A stretch of DNA of 64,000 bases from contig CAKQYU010000002.1 of the NCBI GenBank assembly GCA_934293575.1, positions 248,001 through 312,000 on the forward strand, in the 5' to 3' direction. Shown here in pieces: positions 28,606 through 37,195 of this stretch. The notes below the pieces were generated by a model. That model searched no databases. It had not been told where the DNA came from and saw nothing but the letters and a program-made list of their open reading frames with translations. Position 1 is the stretch's first letter; each line of letters starts with the position of its first letter. The translations under genes and the position numbers were made by a program. The DNA is from an uncultured Lachnospiraceae bacterium. GTDB lineage: Bacteria; Bacillota; Clostridia; Lachnospirales; Lachnospiraceae.

Positions 28606-28634
28606 TTGAAAGCCCTCTTTTTGTGTGCTACACT
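28606..28634 (+). promoter_or_regulatory. Sigma-A promoter of typA and the downstream cassette
   Basis: TTGAAA, 17 bases, TACACT, placed about 50 bases before the typA start. No further promoter or terminator is evident until 37.1 kb, so it may drive seven genes. Confidence 0.65.
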
Positions 28635-28685
28635 TGTAGGGTTGTGGAACACATGAGAAACAGGTAATGAAAAAGAGGTATGAAT

Positions 28686-30518
28686 ATGAGAATTGCAAGA
28701 GAAGATATTCGTAACGTGGCAATTATTGCACACGTAGATCACGGAAAAACAACATTAGTAGATGAATTATTAAAGCAGAGCGGTGTTTTCAGAGAAAATC
28801 AGGAAGTCGCAGAACGTGTAATGGATTCAAATGATATCGAGCGGGAACGTGGCATTACGATTTTATCGAAAAATACAGCCGTACATTATAAGGATACAAA
28901 AATAAATATTATCGATACACCGGGACATGCCGATTTCGGTGGAGAGGTAGAACGTGTTTTAAAGATGGTAAACGGTGTTATTTTGGTGGTAGATGCATTT
29001 GAAGGTGCAATGCCGCAGACCAAATTTGTACTAAAAAAGGCATTAGAACTTAATCTTGCGGTTATTGTCTGTGTGAATAAGATTGACAGACCGGAAGCAA
29101 GAGTAGAAGAAGTGGAAGAAGAGGTTTTGGAATTATTGCTGGATTTAGAGGCGAGCGATGAACAGTTGGATTGTCCGTTTGTATATGCTTCGGCAAAGGA
29201 TGGAGTTGCCAAGCTTCATATGGAGGATGAGGCAACCGATATGTCACCATTGTTTGAAACCATTATTGAGCATATTCCTGCTCCGATGGGAGATCCGGAT
29301 GCGGATACACAGGTATTGATTTCCACAATTGATTATAATGAATATGTCGGCAGAATTGGTGTCGGTAAGGTTGATAACGGAAGTTTAAAATTAAATCAGG
29401 AAGTATTGCTGGTTAATTACAATGACGAAACAAAGAATAAGAAGGTAAAGGTCAGCAAATTATATGAATTTGAAGGACTGGATAAGGTAGAAGTCAAGGA
29501 AGCAAAAATTGGTTCCATAGTTGCAATTTCCGGTATTGCGGATATTCACATTGGAGATACGCTTTGTTCGGTAGATAATCCGCAGCCGATTCCGTTCCAG
29601 AAGATTTCAGACCCAACCATTTCCATGAATTTCATGGTGAATGATTCGCCTTTGGCGGGAAAAGAAGGTAAGTTTGTTACTTCCAGACATTTAAGAGACC
29701 GTCTGTTTAAGGAATTAAATACAGATGTTTCTTTAAGAGTAGAAGAAACGGAAGGAACCGATACTTATAAGGTTTCCGGAAGAGGAGAATTACATTTATC
29801 TGTTTTGATTGAAAATATGCGTCGGGAAGGCTACGAATTTGCAGTCAGCAAGGCAGAGGTTATTTATAAGCAGGATGAAAAAGGAAAGAAATTGGAACCG
29901 ATGGAAATCGCTTATGTGGATGTACCGGAGGAATTTTCGGGAACCGTAATCAGCATGCTCAATGAACGTAAGGGTGAATTACAGGCAATGACACCTGCAC
30001 ATGACGGTACAGTACGATTGGAATTTTGTATTCCTGCTAGAGGATTGATTGGTTTCCGTGGAGATTTCATGACATCAACAAAGGGAACCGGTATTATTAA
30101 TACGATTTTTGACGGATACGGTCCATACAAGGGAGATATGATGTATCGTAGTCAGGGTTCATTGATTGCTTTTGAAACCGGTACATCCATTACTTATGGA
30201 TTGTTTAATGCACAAGACAGAGGAACCTTATTTATCGGACCTGGTGAAGCGGTATATGCCGGTATGGTAATCGGACAGACCGGTAAGGCAGAGGATATTG
30301 AAGTAAATGTATGCAAGGCAAAGCATTTGACCAATACACGTTCTTCCGGTGCGGATGAAGCATTAAAATTAACACCACCGAGAGTGTTGAGCCTGGAACA
30401 GGCGCTGGAATTTATCGATACGGATGAATTGTTGGAGATTACTCCGGAAAATATCAGAATACGTAAGAAAATTTTGGATCCGACTTTGCGGAAACGTGCA
30501 AGAATTAATGGAAAGTAA
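28686..30518 (+). CDS. typA: Translational GTPase TypA/BipA
   Basis: 610 residues. G domain motifs: HVDHGKTT (P-loop), RGITI, DTPGHADFGGE and NKIDRP, followed by EF-G-like domains II, III and V and the BipA C-terminal domain (RGLIGFRGDFMTSTKGTG). TypA binds the ribosome and supports 50S assembly, especially in the cold. I prefer ATG 28686 over 28680 because AAAGAGG at 28673-28678 is only one base from the first ATG. The stop is 2 bases before the start of the acyltransferase gene, an unexpected partner. Confidence 0.95.
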   Translation: MRIAREDIRNVAIIAHVDHGKTTLVDELLKQSGVFRENQEVAERVMDSNDIERERGITILSKNTAVHYKDTKINIIDTPGHADFGGEVERVLKMVNGVILVVDAFEGAMPQTKFVLKKALELNLAVIVCVNKIDRPEARVEEVEEEVLELLLDLEASDEQLDCPFVYASAKDGVAKLHMEDEATDMSPLFETIIEHIPAPMGDPDADTQVLISTIDYNEYVGRIGVGKVDNGSLKLNQEVLLVNYNDETKNKKVKVSKLYEFEGLDKVEVKEAKIGSIVAISGIADIHIGDTLCSVDNPQPIPFQKISDPTISMNFMVNDSPLAGKEGKFVTSRHLRDRLFKELNTDVSLRVEETEGTDTYKVSGRGELHLSVLIENMRREGYEFAVSKAEVIYKQDEKGKKLEPMEIAYVDVPEEFSGTVISMLNERKGELQAMTPAHDGTVRLEFCIPARGLIGFRGDFMTSTKGTGIINTIFDGYGPYKGDMMYRSQGSLIAFETGTSITYGLFNAQDRGTLFIGPGEAVYAGMVIGQTGKAEDIEVNVCKAKHLTNTRSSGADEALKLTPPRVLSLEQALEFIDTDELLEITPENIRIRKKILDPTLRKRARINGK

Positions 30519-30520
30519 GT

Positions 30521-31870
30521 ATGGCGAAGAAGTATGTAAAAGTAGATAAGAAACAATCAGATACAGAGGGTGCAAGAAGACGGAAGTTACGACAGGAGGA
30601 GCTGGCATGGGATAAGTTAGACAATACTGCCAATCTCTTTCCTGTGATTGCAACGGAGAACATGACCAATGTGTATCGTATATCGGTGACATTGACGGAA
30701 GAGGTGGATCGTATTTTGTTACAGGAGGCCTTAAACCGGATTCTTCCGCAGTTCTCTATTTTTCGGATGCGTCTTCGAATGGGTGTGTTCTGGTTTTATT
30801 TTGAGGAAAATGGAAGACCGGCACCGCTTGTGACGAAGGAAAATTCTTATCCGGGAGCTTATATTGATAAAAGCAGGAACAATCACTATATGTTCCGGGT
30901 AACGTATTACGGAAAAAGAATTAATTTAGAGGTATTCCATGCCCTGACAGATGGATTTGGCGGAATTATTTTCCTAAAAGAACTGATTTACCAGTATTTG
31001 CGGTTGAAATATCCGGAAATATTGGAGTTTGACAAAGATAAGATTTCTTCCGGCATTTTCTTAGACAAAGAGGATAGTTATATCAAGAATTTCCGTAAAA
31101 AGAGTGGAAAAAGTCCGAAGGGCTATAAGTCCGGTAGGGCGTTGACAATACAGGGAGAACGACTGCCAAAAGGTGAAATCGGTGTTGTACAGGGATACAT
31201 GCAGGTGGAACAGTTAAAAAAGGCAGCAAAGAAATATGGGATTACGATTAACCAATATCTGGTTGGAACTTTTGTATATGCAATTTACAGAGAGTATTTG
31301 AAACAGGGAACATCCAAGGTGCCGATTAGTTGTTGTGTTCCGGTGAATCTTCGGCCTTATTATGATTCCCACACGATGAAGAATTTCTTTGCGATGGTAT
31401 CGGCTGAATTTAAGCCGACAGAGGAAGCCTATAGCTATGAAGATGTTTTAAAAATAGTTGCCGACAGTTTAAGGGAACAGATTACACCGGAGAATCTGGA
31501 TAATATAGTTTCTTATAATGTTTCAAATGAGAAAAACTGGATTTTGCGACTGGTTCCGCTGGTAGTAAAAAACTTTTTTATACGACAGGTTTATGGGGCT
31601 TCGGCTTATGCAACGACAGCAACCGTTACCAATATTGGGAATATTGAATTAAAAGAAGTGTATCAAAAATATGTGGAACATTTCTATGCAACGATTTCCA
31701 TGTCAAAGGGACAGAATATCAAGGGAGGTATCTGTTCTTACAATGGAATCCTGACGATTAGTTTTACTTCTAATTTACTGGATTTATCCATTCAGAAACG
31801 ATTTTTCCAAATGCTTACCGCGGAGGAAATAGAAGTAGTAGTTGAAACCAATGATGTTTATTATTCTTAA
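30521..31870 (+). CDS. Condensation-domain-like acyltransferase
   Basis: 449 residues of the CoA-dependent acyltransferase/condensation superfamily (PapA, alcohol acetyltransferase type). The catalytic HxxxDG is H140-A-L-T-D144-G145, in the usual place about a third of the way in; a basic N-terminus precedes the first domain. Such enzymes transfer an acyl group to an alcohol or amine. The substrate is unknown. No carrier-protein gene lies nearby. The start follows the typA stop by 2 bases with only a weak ribosome site (GGAAAG), so translation is probably coupled to typA. It leads a group with a zinc-ribbon membrane protein, an esterase and two ABC halves. Confidence 0.8.
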   Translation: MAKKYVKVDKKQSDTEGARRRKLRQEELAWDKLDNTANLFPVIATENMTNVYRISVTLTEEVDRILLQEALNRILPQFSIFRMRLRMGVFWFYFEENGRPAPLVTKENSYPGAYIDKSRNNHYMFRVTYYGKRINLEVFHALTDGFGGIIFLKELIYQYLRLKYPEILEFDKDKISSGIFLDKEDSYIKNFRKKSGKSPKGYKSGRALTIQGERLPKGEIGVVQGYMQVEQLKKAAKKYGITINQYLVGTFVYAIYREYLKQGTSKVPISCCVPVNLRPYYDSHTMKNFFAMVSAEFKPTEEAYSYEDVLKIVADSLREQITPENLDNIVSYNVSNEKNWILRLVPLVVKNFFIRQVYGASAYATTATVTNIGNIELKEVYQKYVEHFYATISMSKGQNIKGGICSYNGILTISFTSNLLDLSIQKRFFQMLTAEEIEVVVETNDVYYS

Positions 31871-31899
31871 ACCATTTGAATTGAAATAAGGAGGATGGG

Positions 31900-32598
31900 A
31901 TGTTTAAATGTAGTCATTGTAATGTATATATATATGATAATGCGGAAGCTTGCCCATTGTGTCATCGGGTTTTGGATGATTTGAGTGAGGAAGAGCAAAA
32001 GGATATTGCAGAGCGTTTTGGACAGGGAGCACCGTATCCGGATGTACGAGGAATTCAGAAACGGCTGCATTTTGTGATGCGTCTGATTTTATTTTTGTTT
32101 ATTATTGCATCCATTGCATTGGTTACAATCAACCATTTTTTTGTTATGCCTCATTTTTTGTGGTCGGGAATCTGTGTTGTTGCGATGGTGTATATATATG
32201 GGTCCATGGTGTATTGGATTCAACATGATTCTGGACTTGCGGCTAAAATCGGAGCGCAGTTGATGCTGACGATGGGATTGTTGTTGGGAATTGATTATTT
32301 TACAGGTATGACAGGCTGGTCATTGCAATGGGCAATTCCCGGAGTGATTTTGTTTGGCGATGCAATCGTATTCTTTTTGATGATGTTAAACCGCCAGTTC
32401 TGGTATAGCTATACGTTGTTACTGTTGTTAATTGCAATCTGTAGCGGTGCAATTATTGCACTGTACTTTATAGGTCGCATCAGTAATGTTGTGTTACCGG
32501 TTATCTGTGTTGGTGTAACGGGTATTTATTTATTGGGAACGATTATTTTTGGAGACAGGGAACTTACCAGAGAATTGAAAAGACGGTTTCGTGTCTGA
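31900..32598 (+). CDS. Zinc-ribbon membrane protein (DUF6320-like)
   Basis: 232 residues. The N-terminus is a four-Cys ribbon (CSHC, CPLC at residues ~4-25). After a short linker come about six hydrophobic membrane segments (about 60-225). I recall similar proteins in Lachnospiraceae as DUF6320, but this assignment is from memory of the architecture. No catalytic motif is visible. Its place between an acyltransferase and an esterase suggests a shared pathway, perhaps handling a lipid or acylated product at the membrane (inference). GGAGG precedes the ATG. Confidence 0.75.
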   Translation: MFKCSHCNVYIYDNAEACPLCHRVLDDLSEEEQKDIAERFGQGAPYPDVRGIQKRLHFVMRLILFLFIIASIALVTINHFFVMPHFLWSGICVVAMVYIYGSMVYWIQHDSGLAAKIGAQLMLTMGLLLGIDYFTGMTGWSLQWAIPGVILFGDAIVFFLMMLNRQFWYSYTLLLLLIAICSGAIIALYFIGRISNVVLPVICVGVTGIYLLGTIIFGDRELTRELKRRFRV

Positions 32599-32626
32599 AA
32601 ACGGAATAGTGTAAAGGAATAAAAAT

Positions 32627-33565
32627 ATGGACAAATTAAGTATTCGCGGAAAAACGGCAAGACATTTGGTAGAGGTTGCACATCATTTCCCATTGATTAA
32701 GGATTGTGTAAATGATGGGACGAGCAGACAGAAACTTTATGAAAAAGAAAAAACGTGGATTTGCCCACAACATCTGAATCTGGAGGAAATTGATATGGGA
32801 GAGTTTAAGATGGAATTGCTTTCCTCCACATTACAGGACACACAGAAAGACAAAGGTATCATTTTACAACTGCATGGAGGCGGTTATTACGGACCGATTC
32901 ATAATGTTTACCGGGATATGGCAGCATTATATATAGAAGTAAGTGACGGAATGCCGGTATTAAGTGTTGATTACCGGGTTGCTCCGGATTGTCCGTATCC
33001 GGCTGCCTTAAATGACACCCTGAAGGCATATAACTGGTTACAGGAACAGGGATATCATCCCAACCGGATTCTGGTAGTCGGAGACTCTGCAGGTGGAGGA
33101 TTGGCATTATGTCTTGGTCAGTATTTAAGGGATCACAACCTGTTGATGCCTGCCGGGTTTATTACGATGTCACCATGGACCGATTTGGCAACAAAGGGTG
33201 ACAGCTATGTTGATAATTTTGATATAGATCCTATTTTTGGAGGAACGAAGGAAAGCCTGGTCTTTCAAAATGAATACTATCGTCTGGATTCTCCGGAAAA
33301 TCCATATATATCTCCTGTATATGGGGATTTTTACGGCTTCCCGCCGATGCTGATGCAGGTGGGAGAGAGGGAAATGCTGTTAAGCGATACGCTGCAGGTA
33401 GCGCAAAAGGCAAAGGATGCCGGATGTATGGTAAAACTACACATATATGAGGGTATGTTCCATGTCTTTCAGATGGGATTGTTGTACTATCCGGAATCGA
33501 AAAATGCATGGATTGAGGTAGGAAAATATATCAGATATATGAAAAGGGACTGGGAAAATGTATAA
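32627..33565 (+). CDS. Alpha/beta hydrolase, HSL-type esterase
   Basis: 312 residues. Oxyanion-hole motif LHGGGYYGP, nucleophile elbow GDSAGGG (Ser154), probable acid in VGEREMLLSD and His in GMFHVF mark the hormone-sensitive-lipase family of carboxylesterases. No signal peptide, so cytosolic. A deacylating or acyl-transferring role opposite the upstream acyltransferase is plausible but unproven. Its 3' end overlaps the start of the next ABC gene by 8 bases, which shows cotranscription and translational coupling. Confidence 0.88.
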   Translation: MDKLSIRGKTARHLVEVAHHFPLIKDCVNDGTSRQKLYEKEKTWICPQHLNLEEIDMGEFKMELLSSTLQDTQKDKGIILQLHGGGYYGPIHNVYRDMAALYIEVSDGMPVLSVDYRVAPDCPYPAALNDTLKAYNWLQEQGYHPNRILVVGDSAGGGLALCLGQYLRDHNLLMPAGFITMSPWTDLATKGDSYVDNFDIDPIFGGTKESLVFQNEYYRLDSPENPYISPVYGDFYGFPPMLMQVGEREMLLSDTLQVAQKAKDAGCMVKLHIYEGMFHVFQMGLLYYPESKNAWIEVGKYIRYMKRDWENV

Positions 33566-35303
33566 GATAACGAACTATTTGAAGGATTATAAAAAAGAAA
33601 GTATTATTGCGCCTTTATTTAAGATGTTAGAGGCAAGCTTTGAATTGCTGGTACCGCTTGTAATGGCGGCAATTGTTGAGACCGGTATCAAAAATCATGA
33701 TAATGGTTACATTTTGAAAATGGGTGGCGTTCTGGTATTGCTGGCAATGGTGGGATTGGCATGTTCGATTACGGCACAGTATTTTGCTGCAAAGGCAGCG
33801 GTAGGTGTTGGAAAAAATGTAAGAAAAGATTTGTTTGAACATATTAACCGCTTATCCTACGCAGAACTTGATAAAGCGGGAACTTCGACATTGATTACAA
33901 GGATGACAAATGATATTAATCAGATGCAATCCGGTGTTAATATGTTCCTTCGCTTATTTTTGCGTTCACCGTTTATTGTATTCGGTGCGATGATAATGGC
34001 ATTTGTTGTAGATGTAAAAGCCGCATTGGTATTCGTTGTGGCAATTCCGGCGTTATCGGTTGTCGTTTTCGGTATCATGCTGTATTCCATACCATTGTAT
34101 CAGAAGGTACAAAAGGCACTTGACCGTGTTTTGATGACAACGCGGGAAAACCTTGCGGGTGCAAGAGTAATCCGTGCATTTAACCATCAGGAGAATGAGA
34201 AGAAGGAATATAAGGAACAGAGTGAAGCACTGTATCAGATTCAGAATTTTGTAGGAAAGATTTCCGCAATCATGAATCCGGTTACCTATGTGATTGTAAA
34301 TCTTGCGATTATTGCAATTATATGGGTAAGCGGAAAACAGGTTAATACCGGAAGATTGGAACAGGGTGAAGTAATTGCATTGGTAAATTATATGTCCCAG
34401 ATTTTAGTGGAGCTTGTAAAACTTGCCAATTTGATTATCCTGTTGACAAAAGCTATGGCATGTTCAAAACGTGTCGGTGAAGTATTTGCAATGGAACCAA
34501 GTGTTACAGAACCAATGACGCAGTCTTTGGAGAATACCCAAAATGCAGAAAATAAAGTGGAATTTCGTGATGTTTCCTTTGTTTACGGGGATGCAAAGGA
34601 ACCGGCACTTTCACATATTTCGTTTTCCGCAAAACAGGGAGAAACAATTGGTATTATCGGTGGTACCGGTTGCGGTAAGACAACACTGGTAAATTTAATT
34701 CCACGATTTTATGATGCAACGGAAGGAAAAATTTTAGTAGATGGTGTGGATGTAAAGGACTATAAATTTTTAACCCTGCGGGAACAGATTGGAGTGGTTC
34801 CTCAAAAAGCGGTTTTATTTGACGGAACAATTGCAGATAATCTTCGTTGGAGAAAAAAAGATGCAACAATAGAAGAAATGGAACGTGCGATTGCAATCGC
34901 ACAGGCAAAGGATGTTATAGAAAGTAAGAAAGACGGTTTTGATGAGTGGATTTTGCAGGGAGGAAAAAATCTTTCCGGTGGTCAACGGCAGCGTTTAACA
35001 ATTGCCAGAGCTTTAGTCGGAAATCCTCAAATTTTGATTTTAGATGATTCGGCATCGGCTCTCGATTTTGCAACGGATGCAAATTTAAGAAAAGCAATTA
35101 AGGAAGAAACAAAGGGTATGACCGTATTTATTGTTTCGCAAAGAGCTTCCACAATAAAACAGGCGGATCAGATTTTGGTATTGGATGATGGTGAAATGGT
35201 TGGTTTGGGAACCCATGACGAGTTGATGGAAACCTGTGAAATTTATCAGGAAATCGTTCACAGTCAGGAAGATGCAAAGGGGGAGAAAAACAATGGCAAA
35301 TAA
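33558..35303 (+). CDS. ABC exporter half, degenerate-site subunit
   Basis: 581 residues: six membrane segments (about 15-300) and an ATPase domain with GGTGCGKTT, signature LSGGQRQR and Walker B ILILDDSASALD. The catalytic Glu is replaced by Asp, as in the 18851 gene, so this is the degenerate-site partner of a heterodimer. It lacks the long extracellular insert seen there. Start overlaps the esterase gene by 8 bases and its end overlaps the next ABC gene by 11. No MarR regulator accompanies this pair. Confidence 0.92.
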   Translation: MYKITNYLKDYKKESIIAPLFKMLEASFELLVPLVMAAIVETGIKNHDNGYILKMGGVLVLLAMVGLACSITAQYFAAKAAVGVGKNVRKDLFEHINRLSYAELDKAGTSTLITRMTNDINQMQSGVNMFLRLFLRSPFIVFGAMIMAFVVDVKAALVFVVAIPALSVVVFGIMLYSIPLYQKVQKALDRVLMTTRENLAGARVIRAFNHQENEKKEYKEQSEALYQIQNFVGKISAIMNPVTYVIVNLAIIAIIWVSGKQVNTGRLEQGEVIALVNYMSQILVELVKLANLIILLTKAMACSKRVGEVFAMEPSVTEPMTQSLENTQNAENKVEFRDVSFVYGDAKEPALSHISFSAKQGETIGIIGGTGCGKTTLVNLIPRFYDATEGKILVDGVDVKDYKFLTLREQIGVVPQKAVLFDGTIADNLRWRKKDATIEEMERAIAIAQAKDVIESKKDGFDEWILQGGKNLSGGQRQRLTIARALVGNPQILILDDSASALDFATDANLRKAIKEETKGMTVFIVSQRASTIKQADQILVLDDGEMVGLGTHDELMETCEIYQEIVHSQEDAKGEKNNGK

Positions 35304-37071
35304 CAGTAATTTATCAAAAGATGTTCAAAAAGCAACTGTAAAACGAGTATTACAATTTATTAAGCCATATCAGATTCTTATGTGGTTCTCGCTTTTGTTT
35401 GCTTTGGTAACGGTTGTGACCACCCTTTATGCACCGATTGTTACAGGTAATGCCATTGATTTGATTATTGATAAGGGCAGAGTCGATTTTGATGGATTAA
35501 AAGGACTGTTATTGAAATACGCAATTGTGATATTGATTACTGCACTGTCACAGTGGTTGATGAGTCTTTGCAACAATAAGATTACTTATAAAGTGGTTAT
35601 GGATATCCGTACAAGAGTTTTTGACCGCTTGAATCATCTCCCGCTTCGTTATATTGACAACAAGCAGTACGGTGAAGTTGTTTCCCGTGTAATCAATGAC
35701 GTAGACCAGTTTTCGGAAGGTCTGTTAATGGGATTCACACAGTTATTTACCGGAGTGATTACCATATTCGGTACATTGATTTTCATGTTCAGTGTAAACT
35801 GGAAGATTTCACTCGTGGTTGTATTGATTACTCCCGTTTCATTATTTGTAGCAAGTTTTATTGCAAATCGTACCTATAATATGTTTCGGTTGCAATCCGA
35901 AAGCCGCGGAACAATGACTGCCTTGATTGATGAAATGGTTGGAAACCAGAAAATTGTGCAGGCTTTCTGTTATGAGGATGATGCAATTGAGCGATTTGAT
36001 GAAATCAATGAAGAATTAACCGGTTATAGTCTGAATGCAACCTTCTTTTCATCTTTAACCAATCCGAGTACACGTTTTATTAACAGCCTGGTGTATGCAG
36101 GTGTGGGTATTGTAGGTGCATTGACAGCAGTAAAAGGTGGTATTTCCGTTGGTCAGTTATCCTGCTTTTTAAGTTATGCGAATCAATATACAAAACCATT
36201 TAATGAGATTTCCGGTGTGGTTACGGAGTTACAGAATGCAATTGCATGTGCTGCCAGAGTGTTTGAATTGCTGGATGAACCGATTGAAACACCGGATGCA
36301 TTGGATTGTAAGGTGTTGACAACAGAGGAAGTAAAGGAAAAGAGTGATATTGTATTAGAGCATGTTGCCTTTTCTTATGATCCGGAAAAACCGTTGATTA
36401 AAGATTTGAATTTATCAATAAAGAAGGGACAGAGAGTTGCCATTGTCGGTCCGACCGGATGCGGTAAATCCACATTGATTAATTTGTTGATGCGTTTTTA
36501 TGATATTGACAAGGGATGTATCAAGATTAATGATACCAGCATTTATGATATTACCAGAGACAGCCTACGGAACAATTACGGTATGGTTTTACAGGAAACA
36601 TGGTTAAAGTCCGGTACGATAGCGGAAAATATTGCCTACGGGAAACCGGACGCAACAAGGGAAGACATTATTGCGGCGGCAAAGGCATGTCATGCACACA
36701 GTTTTATAAAACGTATGCCACAGGGATATGATACCGTAATGGGAGAAGATGGTGGCAGTCTTTCACAGGGACAAAAACAGTTACTTTGTATTGCGAGAGT
36801 AATGTTGGAGATTCCGCCAATGTTAATTTTAGATGAGGCAACTTCTTCGATTGATACCCGTACAGAAATCCGGGTACAGAATGCATTTGCAAAATTGATG
36901 AAAGGAAGAACCAGTTTTGTGGTTGCACATCGTCTGTCTACTATTAAGGAATCGGATGTGATTTTGGTCATGAAGGATGGAGACATTATTGAACAGGGAA
37001 CCCATGAGGGATTGTTAAGTCAAAATGGATTTTATGCACAACTTTATAACTCTCAATATAAGCTTTCTTAG
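35293..37071 (+). CDS. ABC exporter half, catalytic-site subunit
   Basis: 592 residues from ATG 35293 behind AAAGGGGGAG; a longer in-frame reading lies inside the upstream gene and is not needed. Membrane domain about 30-330, then ATPase with GPTGCGKST, signature LSQGQKQ and Walker B MLILDEATSSID with the catalytic Glu. It is the partner of the preceding half-transporter. The pair may export the product of the acyltransferase/esterase genes or may be a general drug exporter. No strong terminator is visible after it. Confidence 0.92.
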   Translation: MANNSNLSKDVQKATVKRVLQFIKPYQILMWFSLLFALVTVVTTLYAPIVTGNAIDLIIDKGRVDFDGLKGLLLKYAIVILITALSQWLMSLCNNKITYKVVMDIRTRVFDRLNHLPLRYIDNKQYGEVVSRVINDVDQFSEGLLMGFTQLFTGVITIFGTLIFMFSVNWKISLVVVLITPVSLFVASFIANRTYNMFRLQSESRGTMTALIDEMVGNQKIVQAFCYEDDAIERFDEINEELTGYSLNATFFSSLTNPSTRFINSLVYAGVGIVGALTAVKGGISVGQLSCFLSYANQYTKPFNEISGVVTELQNAIACAARVFELLDEPIETPDALDCKVLTTEEVKEKSDIVLEHVAFSYDPEKPLIKDLNLSIKKGQRVAIVGPTGCGKSTLINLLMRFYDIDKGCIKINDTSIYDITRDSLRNNYGMVLQETWLKSGTIAENIAYGKPDATREDIIAAAKACHAHSFIKRMPQGYDTVMGEDGGSLSQGQKQLLCIARVMLEIPPMLILDEATSSIDTRTEIRVQNAFAKLMKGRTSFVVAHRLSTIKESDVILVMKDGDIIEQGTHEGLLSQNGFYAQLYNSQYKLS

Positions 37072-37108
37072 CGGTATAGCCGAAATTGTTAAAGTTTCAT
37101 GAAGTAGC

Positions 37109-37136
37109 TTGCTTTTTCGTTTAAGAATGATATTAT
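37109..37136 (+). promoter_or_regulatory. Probable promoter of the LtaS-like operon
   Basis: TTGCTT, 16 bases, TATTAT, about 60 bases before the start of the LtaS-like gene. Confidence 0.5.
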
Positions 37137-37195
37137 GTGGTATATGTGTTTTTACAGAAAATATAATGGATTTTGAATACAAAAGGATGTAGGTT

